Of a stretch of DNA of 64,000 bases, positions 59,082-64,000 are shown one piece after another. Location: positions 62,001-126,000 of the forward strand of contig JAWPHD010003086.1 of NCBI GenBank assembly GCA_037043455.1. Reading direction: 5' to 3'. The position numbers were made by a program, and so were the translations under genes. The stretch comes from Cyrtodaria siliqua (lineage: Eukaryota; Mollusca; Bivalvia; Adapedonta; Hiatellidae). Numbering within the stretch: position 1 is the stretch's first letter; every line of letters begins with the position of its first letter. Below the pieces are notes generated by a model that did not search any database, was not told the origin of the DNA, and saw only the letters and a program-made list of their open reading frames with translations.

Positions 59082-59173
59082 ATGGCGGCCACGGAAAATA
59101 TTCTCATTGGGGCTCGATGCGGGGAACTATTTTTGCGGTTGTCATGTGTAGTTAAGAAAAGTGGAGAGCGGAG
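59082..59173 (+). CDS. Possible first coding exon (MAATENILIG...)
   Basis: AAAATGGCGG gives a good start context. Thirty codons, MAATENILIGARCGELFLRL then SCVVKKSGER, end at AG|GTAAAA. Without splicing the frame stops at the next codon, so either this is a first exon or a 31-codon chance ORF. Not recognised. It lies inside the 14.6 kb TIR-bounded interval. Confidence 0.3.
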
Positions 59174-60084
59174 GTAAAAACCACTCTGCTTCCCACCTGT
59201 ACAGTGCTTCCCCATGACAACACTAGCAGACGATAATAAATTAAAACTCTAATTTATATATATAACCCTGTTTATATACCATGTAGGCATAAACAATAGT
59301 GGAAAAATACAATACTGCAGTAAAATATCGATCGGTCAAATATGATTATATTGCAGTAGCGGACATTTCCAATTGACGTAATCCCTGACGTAATGGAGAC
59401 ATCTCTTGTAAATATATTTAGGCCATAAATGGGATGAGTTGTCTTTCTTACGAAATGGGGCGTCCAATAGGGATAATGACCATAAATGTATCCGGTTTTT
59501 TAGCAATTCGGCTACTACTTCTGTACTGCTGTCAATCAACGGTTATTGGTTACCCTTTTGAGGGCCCCTATTAACTGCGCGTGCGCGAGCTTGTAATCGG
59601 ATGTTGTCATTTTTAACAATCAAGTGAACTTAACTTTACTCTGTAAATAGTTTTTGTTTGCATAATATCAAATAACAACAAACAGTACAATAAACACTAT
59701 TTTCTGTTCGGCTACTACTTGCACACCAGTAATGTGAATTAAATTAATTTCAGTTGAACCAATGAGCCAAATCACACATTTGCAAATAGATATAGGCCTA
59801 GATTTTTACGTTTTCTAAAAAAATGTTTCTAGTGGCGTAGCTGCTTTTTGGCACTGCAAACCCCAACCGAAAACCTTATGCTCTTTTTATCCCCAAAAGT
59901 GTCTCCCAAAACTCGTCAGAGTGCACCATTTTACCAGCGGAAAAAGGTTTAAATATCGGTTATTTTTAATGATTAAGCTTTTTAAAATAATATGACATAC
60001 TGTACACATAATCAAGCGTTACGATTGTAATATTAAGATAAAGCGTTTACCTTTACTGAGTATCTGTTTAAATCCGCTGTTTAT
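59174..60084. other. Unassigned DNA with internal inverted-repeat arm
   Basis: The segment 59704-59730 is the reverse complement of 46190-46216 (one mismatch). A related piece GGCTACTAC...ACAGCAG lies at 59508-59530. GCGCGTGCGCGAGC is at 59577. No exon is confidently seen; the 67-codon minus ORF at 59336 is unrecognised. Confidence 0.35.
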
Positions 60085-60282
60085 TTACATTCGTTGTGAC
60101 GTTATGGTGAATAATTTGAGGTCAGATTTTGTCTTTTTCACTGTATTTATATTCCTCATTTTGTTAACAAACGCTTCCGTCTCAGTTTCATTAACTTCAC
60201 GATACCGCCCCTCATAAATTAGTCCGTATAGAGTCATTAATCTGTTAGCCACTGACGCTAACGTCCTCTCGCCGGGATCCAT
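60085..60282 (-). CDS. Possible start of a Crypton/KIAA1958-like recombinase
   Basis: Minus-strand ATG at 60282 (MDPGERTLASVANRLMTLYG) leads to EAFVNKMRNINTVKKTKSDL then KLF. The pattern F-----N-NT--KT-SDL-LF is typical of the N-terminal core-binding region of Crypton-derived and KIAA1958-like tyrosine recombinases. The frame reaches a stop soon after, or continues by splicing at a GTAAAT donor near 60084. No catalytic R-H-R-Y part was found nearby, so the call is tentative. Confidence 0.3.
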   Translation of the reverse strand: MDPGERTLASVANRLMTLYGLIYEGRYREVNETETEAFVNKMRNINTVKKTKSDLKLFTITSQRM

Positions 60283-60464
60283 TTTAACGGTTTAAGTGAC
60301 GTCACGTACGTTAGTAGACGTCACTTACGTTAGAAGACGTCACTTCGGTTACGTCATGTCATTGACGGAATTAACATCACATTTATAATTGCTTAATTGG
60401 TTAATAATATATTTTATGCTCTGAAAAAAGGGTAAAACAAATGCAATTTCGCCAATACTCGTAA

Positions 60465-60565
60465 CGATCATGTGACCGGTTATTGGCCCGGTCAGGTGAC
60501 CGGGCCAATAACGGTCAGGTGACCGGGCAAATATGGATGCATTTTCGGCCCGGTCACATGACCTA
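60465..60565. repeat. Palindromic GGTCAGGTGACCGGGCC repeat
   Basis: It contains GGTTATTGGCCCGGTCAGGT and several GTGACCGGGC/GCCCGGTCAC inverted pairs, forming a strong imperfect hairpin of about 90 bp. In style it resembles the palindromic MITE at 45959. Confidence 0.65.
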
Positions 60566-60684
60566 AATTTGGCGTATCGGACCGCATTTCTGATACGGCT
60601 CATTTCTCGAGAGCTTTATTGTAGGGTAATTTTGTGCATATTGCGGGTCAAAAATGCGTATATATATGATAAGAACAATTATTC

Positions 60685-60741
60685 CGACCAACAGCGATCC
60701 AAACGCTGAAAGTATTTAGAAAATACAATATCAGTGAATAG
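60685..60741 (+). pseudogene. Kinase C-terminal end, displaced copy
   Basis: One frame reads RPTAIQTLKVFRKYNISE and a stop: a RPTA-type kinase subdomain XI ending, exactly what the domain at 45944 lacks. Three further partial copies follow (61699-62520), with RPTAIQMLKVFRKYNIGE in the best. Its left neighbour is the right inverted repeat at 60651-60681. Confidence 0.65.
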
Positions 60742-60814
60742 ATATAGCACATGCCAGCATGGGATGTGAGATGAAAATTAGTATTGTAAGAGCTACGTGA
60801 AATTGATTAAACAT

Positions 60815-61640
60815 ACGACATACGACACACGACATTTAAAACTATTGAATGTTGCGCTACACGACATACGACAAACGACATTCAAGTTGCTACATGACAT
60901 ACGACATACGACATTCAAGTTTTGAATGTCGTGCTACATGACATATGACAAACGACATTCAATATTTGAATGTCATGCTACACGACATATGACAAATGAC
61001 ATTCAAGATTTGAATGTCGTGCTATAGACATACGACAAACGACATTCAAGTTTTGAAAGTCGTGCTACAGGACATACAACAAACGACATTCAAGATTTGA
61101 ATGTCATGCTAAATGACATACGACAAACGACATTCAAGATGTGAATGTTGCGTGATGCGACAAACGACATACGAAATTCACATTGATTTTTGAATGTTGC
61201 GAAAATCGACATATGACATACGACATTCAAACTTAAAACGTTTTGAATGTCGCTCGACGCAACATACGACATTCACATTGAATTGTTGAATGTCACAAAA
61301 AAAGACATACAACATACGACATTCAAACTTAAAATATTTTGAATGTTGTGACTTACGACAAATGACATTCAAGTTTTGAATGTCGTGCTACACGACAAAC
61401 GACATTCAAGATGTGATGTTGCGTGATGCGACAAATGACATACAAGATTCTTGAATGTCGTATGTCGTAAGTCACAACATTCAAAATATTTTAAGTTTGA
61501 ATGTCGTATGTTGTATGTCTTTTTTTGTGACATTCAACAATTCAATGTGAATGTCGTATGTTTTTAAGTTTGAATGTCGTATGTGTATGTCGTTTTTTGT
61601 GACATTCAAAAAATCAATGTGAATGTCGTATGTAGCACTA
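60815..61640. repeat. ACGACATTCAA satellite with a large cruciform
   Basis: Units with CGACATACGACAAACGACAT, TTCAAGTTTTGAATGTCG and CTACACGACAT fill 60815-61440. At about 61445 the orientation flips. The arms 61275-61372 and 61451-61548 are near-perfect inverted copies (TGTCACAAAAAAAGACATAC and its complement) with a spacer of about 78 bp. The satellite is inserted within one unit of the kinase-end tandem array. Confidence 0.85.
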
Positions 61641-62520
61641 AGTTGTGATTTAAAAGCAAAAGTGTGATAGTTTCAGTTGTTCTTTTAAATAAATCGATCT
61701 CACCAGAATTGACATTCCCATAGCTGATTTGACATTATTTGTAAGGGATTGGCATATGAAAAATGAGATATAGGGTCCTATAGAAACCACAGCGTCCGAA
61801 CGCAATGGCATCGCTGTTGGTTGAACAATTAATCAACAATTAATCCAACCAACAGCGATCCAAATGCTGAAAGTATTTAGAAAATACAATATCGGTGAAT
61901 AGATATATACTACATGCCAGATGAAAATTAGTATTGTAAGAGGGTGTGTCTCTTATAAAATGTTGATTCAATGATAAGAGATGGCAGGCGTTATTACCGA
62001 AATAATCTGACTTAAGTTGAGATTTAAAAACAAACGTTTTATAGTTTCAGTTGTTCATTTAAATAAATCCATCTCACCAGAATTGACATTCCCATAGCTG
62101 TTGTTGACATTATTTGTAAGGGATTGGCATATGTTTAATCCGACCAACAGCGATCCAAATGCTGAAAGTATTTAGAAAATACAATATCGGTGAATAGATA
62201 TAGCACATGACAGTATGGGATGTCAGATGAAAATTAGTCTTGTAAGAGGGTGTGTCTCTTATAAAACTTTGATTCAATGATAAGAGATGGCAGGCGTTAT
62301 TACCGAAATAATGTAACTTAAGTTGTGATTTAAAAACAAGCGTTTTATAGTTTCAGTTGTTCTTTTAAATAAATAAATCTCACCAGAATTGACATTCCCA
62401 TAGCTATTGTTGACATACGTGTAATTTGTAAGGGATTGGCATAGAAAATGTCAAGTTAGTCAGTGAATAGATATGGCACATGCCAGCATGGGATGGAATG
62501 AGATGTGAGATGAAAGTTCT
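61641..62520 (+). pseudogene. Tandem partial copies of the kinase gene's last exon
   Basis: Three units start near 61699, 62073 and 62379, 374 and 306 bp apart. Each begins LTRIDIPIA and continues VVDIICKGLAY in the best copy, the same residues as the kinase remnant at 45878-45944. Units 1 and 2 continue to (Q/R)PTAIQMLKVFRKYNIGE and a stop (61846-61902; 62141-62197). Frame breaks lie between the two parts in every copy, and unit 3 lacks RPTAIQ. Each includes similar 3' untranslated sequence (TATAGCACATGCCAGCATGG type). Confidence 0.7.
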
Positions 62521-62680
62521 GTTATACTGTTGATATGCATGGTTTAATCTGTTCCTAACAACTTAAAAAGTGTAATACATGTATGTAGTTAGTAAATCAT
62601 CTACCTGTCATAGAGATGATTAGTTTGCATTTGCCAGTGCTGTAAGTGTATGTATTTCAGAATGTATGCCATGGCCTGTT
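62521..62680. other. Short unassigned spacer
   Basis: No feature was recognised between the kinase-end array and the pearl-like element. Confidence 0.3.
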
Positions 62681-63277
62681 TTCCGTCGTCCGTACGTCTG
62701 TCGTCCGTTAACTTTTTGATGTCAACACTCTAGCAACTTCATTTGGCAAGGAAACTTTACCAAACTTGACCAAGGTCTTAATATCAACGAATTAGTTCAA
62801 AAACTTCTAGCACCTTCATTTTGCATCTGATCTTTATCAAACCTGGCCAGAGTCTTTATGTCAATAGAAATTCAGACGAGTTTGAAAATAGCCAAAATCC
62901 GATAATAAGTTATGTCCCTTAATTTAATGAAAAATACTATATTTTGACTTTTCAACACTCTAGTACCTTCATTTTGCATCCGATCTTTACCAAACTTGGC
63001 CAGAATTTAATTTTTTATGAAAGCTCAGAGGGATTTGAAAACCACCAATAACAGACAATCCTACCAAGGTCAAATTTTGCGTTATATTTCCAAAAGCTAC
63101 ATATTAAAATTATGTATTATTGGTGTTGGTGGACATCTCTTAATGCCGTAATTACCAAGACGGATGTTATATTTTGAGTTATTTCCCCAAAGCTTAACCT
63201 TATTAAATATTGCTACCATTTCTTTTGCGTTTTTCCAAGAAGGGCGATAGACCCTCAGCCCGAGGTCTTGTAGTTTT
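62681..63277 (+). mobile_element. Pearl-like element, family B, short
   Basis: A GTCGTCCGTACGTCTGTCGT microsatellite at 62684-62710 is followed by units with ACTCTAGCAACTTCATTT, GATCTTTACCAAACTTGGCC and AAGTTATGTCCCTTAA. The end at 63250-63276 is the hairpin-like AGACCCTCAGCCCGAGGTCT followed by TGTAG. Confidence 0.6.
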
Positions 63278-63557
63278 AATTTCTTTACGTAAGCAGTTAT
63301 ATGAGTATTATATGTGTGTTATTTTCAATTATTGCTTATATATAAAGAAAGTTTCTAAACACAGTCTGTTGTTTTTTAATTATTGATATTAAATAAATTT
63401 TGCTTAACAACATAACCGCGGTATTCAATTTCATAAAGTAGAATATGCCCAATTAATAAATTATAAAGAGGATACTACATGCATATGGACAAGCATATAT
63501 ATTTAGTAAGGTTTGGTACCTCGACCCAAACATTACTTAATGACTTTATTGTCGCTT
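63278..63557. other. No recognisable feature
   Basis: Unassigned AT-rich sequence. Confidence 0.3.
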
Positions 63558-63692
63558 ATAATTGATTTCTCTTTATGTGAGTGATTCTCGTAGGGGGCGC
63601 ACTCTCAGTGGAGTGCACGTGACGTGTAGAACGCCAGTATTTGTCATTCAGCGTTGGATGACTGACCAGTTAAAACGTTCAAATTTTATACT
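63558..63692 (+). repeat. Dispersed segment, copy 2 (partner at 2776)
   Basis: Same-orientation copy of 2776-2912, including TTGATTTCTCTTTATGTGAG, GACGTGTAGAACGCC and GGATGACTGACCAGTTAA. A 64-codon ORF crosses it and ends at 63756; it is not recognised. The rest to 64000 shows no feature. Confidence 0.6.
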
Positions 63693-64000
63693 TTACACAG
63701 CGAGAGAACTAGCAGCGGACACGCTAGTACACATGGAAAAGAAAAATTATAGATAAGTATTGTTAATTTACAAACGGTATTTATAGGATCAGTAGTTTAG
63801 CTGGCACAGGTGTAAAAGTTTAAATAATTATTTGTGTTTTCTACACGATTGATTAGTCGTACATGTCTTTTCATTACTTCAGGTTTCAAAAAGCTTTGAA
63901 CATGACGAATATCCTGAAATATTTATATTTACTCGGGAAATGATAATAGCAAGGAGGAGATATTGTTTATGGTTGCTGTGAATTATTGTTTAGTTGTGTA

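Larger units (their letters stand above)
46084..60681. mobile_element. 14.6 kb interval bounded by inverted repeats
   Basis: The left end (46084-46113) reads TAATCTTTTTATCATATATA then TACGCATTTT. The right end (60651-60681), reversed, reads TAATTGTTCTTATCATATATA then TACGCATTTT. A second, internal inverted pair is GCAAGTAGTAGCCGAACAG within 46190-46216 and its complement within 59704-59730. The interval falls exactly where the kinase gene breaks (GLAY at 45944, RPTAIQ at 60685). This suggests a large TIR-bounded insertion, now full of later repeats. The AT-rich TIR core lowers certainty, and no intact transposase or polymerase is seen. Confidence 0.4.

Overview
The window is AT-rich, intron-bearing metazoan DNA. 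Its repeat content points to a bivalve mollusc: tRNA-derived SINE heads, several 'pearl'-like elements (tetranucleotide GTCC/GACG microsatellite, tandem ~150-160 bp core units, terminal hairpin), decayed CR1/L2-type LINE fragments and many kinds of satellite. The bivalve assignment is inference from repeat style, not from a marker gene. Most of the 64 kb is repeats; genuine protein-coding content is small.

Layout. 0.1-5.5 kb: degenerate short repeats, a ~105 bp tandem array, a 54 bp minisatellite and the start of a pearl-like element. 5.9-8.6 kb: more of that element, split by an LTR-like insertion. 9.3-10.4 kb (minus): a frameshifted integrase-type DDE transposase. 10.7-11.4 and 15.0-15.7 kb (plus): endonuclease and 3' end of decayed LINEs, separated by a 2.7 kb composite satellite element (12.2-14.9 kb). 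A second copy of that composite lies inverted at 37.7-39.4 kb. 16-21.5 kb: dispersed repeats, a SINE and a 293 bp tandem duplication.

22.1-24.8 kb (minus) holds the best candidate gene: three phase-0 exons encoding a ~134-residue CD225/dispanin (IFITM-like) membrane protein. A SINE and a Tc1/mariner-like MITE sit in its second intron. A 77 bp satellite (24.9-26.3 kb) abuts its first recognised exon and looks derived from that exon's splice-acceptor flank. 28.6-29.1 kb is a 5'-truncated LINE 3' end. 32.5-34.8 kb is a foldback element. 35.6-37.3 kb has 49 bp and 20 bp tandem arrays. 39.5-42.5 kb holds pearl-like elements.

42.9-45.9 kb (plus) is a broken gene with an N-terminal domain, an Ig-like domain and a TKL-type kinase domain. 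It has a GTG where ATG is expected, a one-base frameshift after the glycine loop and Val in place of the catalytic Asp of HRD. Its kinase reading stops at GLAY and appears to resume 14.7 kb away at 60685 (RPTAIQ...stop). The DNA between is bounded by ~30 bp inverted repeats plus a second, internal inverted pair. Partial tandem copies of the same gene end fill 61.7-62.5 kb. Within the 14.6 kb interval are pearl-like elements, hairpin MITEs, a few exon-like pieces and a short minus-strand ORF resembling the start of a Crypton/KIAA1958-type recombinase.

Apart from the CD225 gene, few features look like functioning host genes. The most interesting signals are the CD225 gene with its splice-site-derived satellite, the interrupted Ig-kinase gene and the TIR-bounded interval, and the shared hairpin-plus-CTTG ends of the pearl-like elements.
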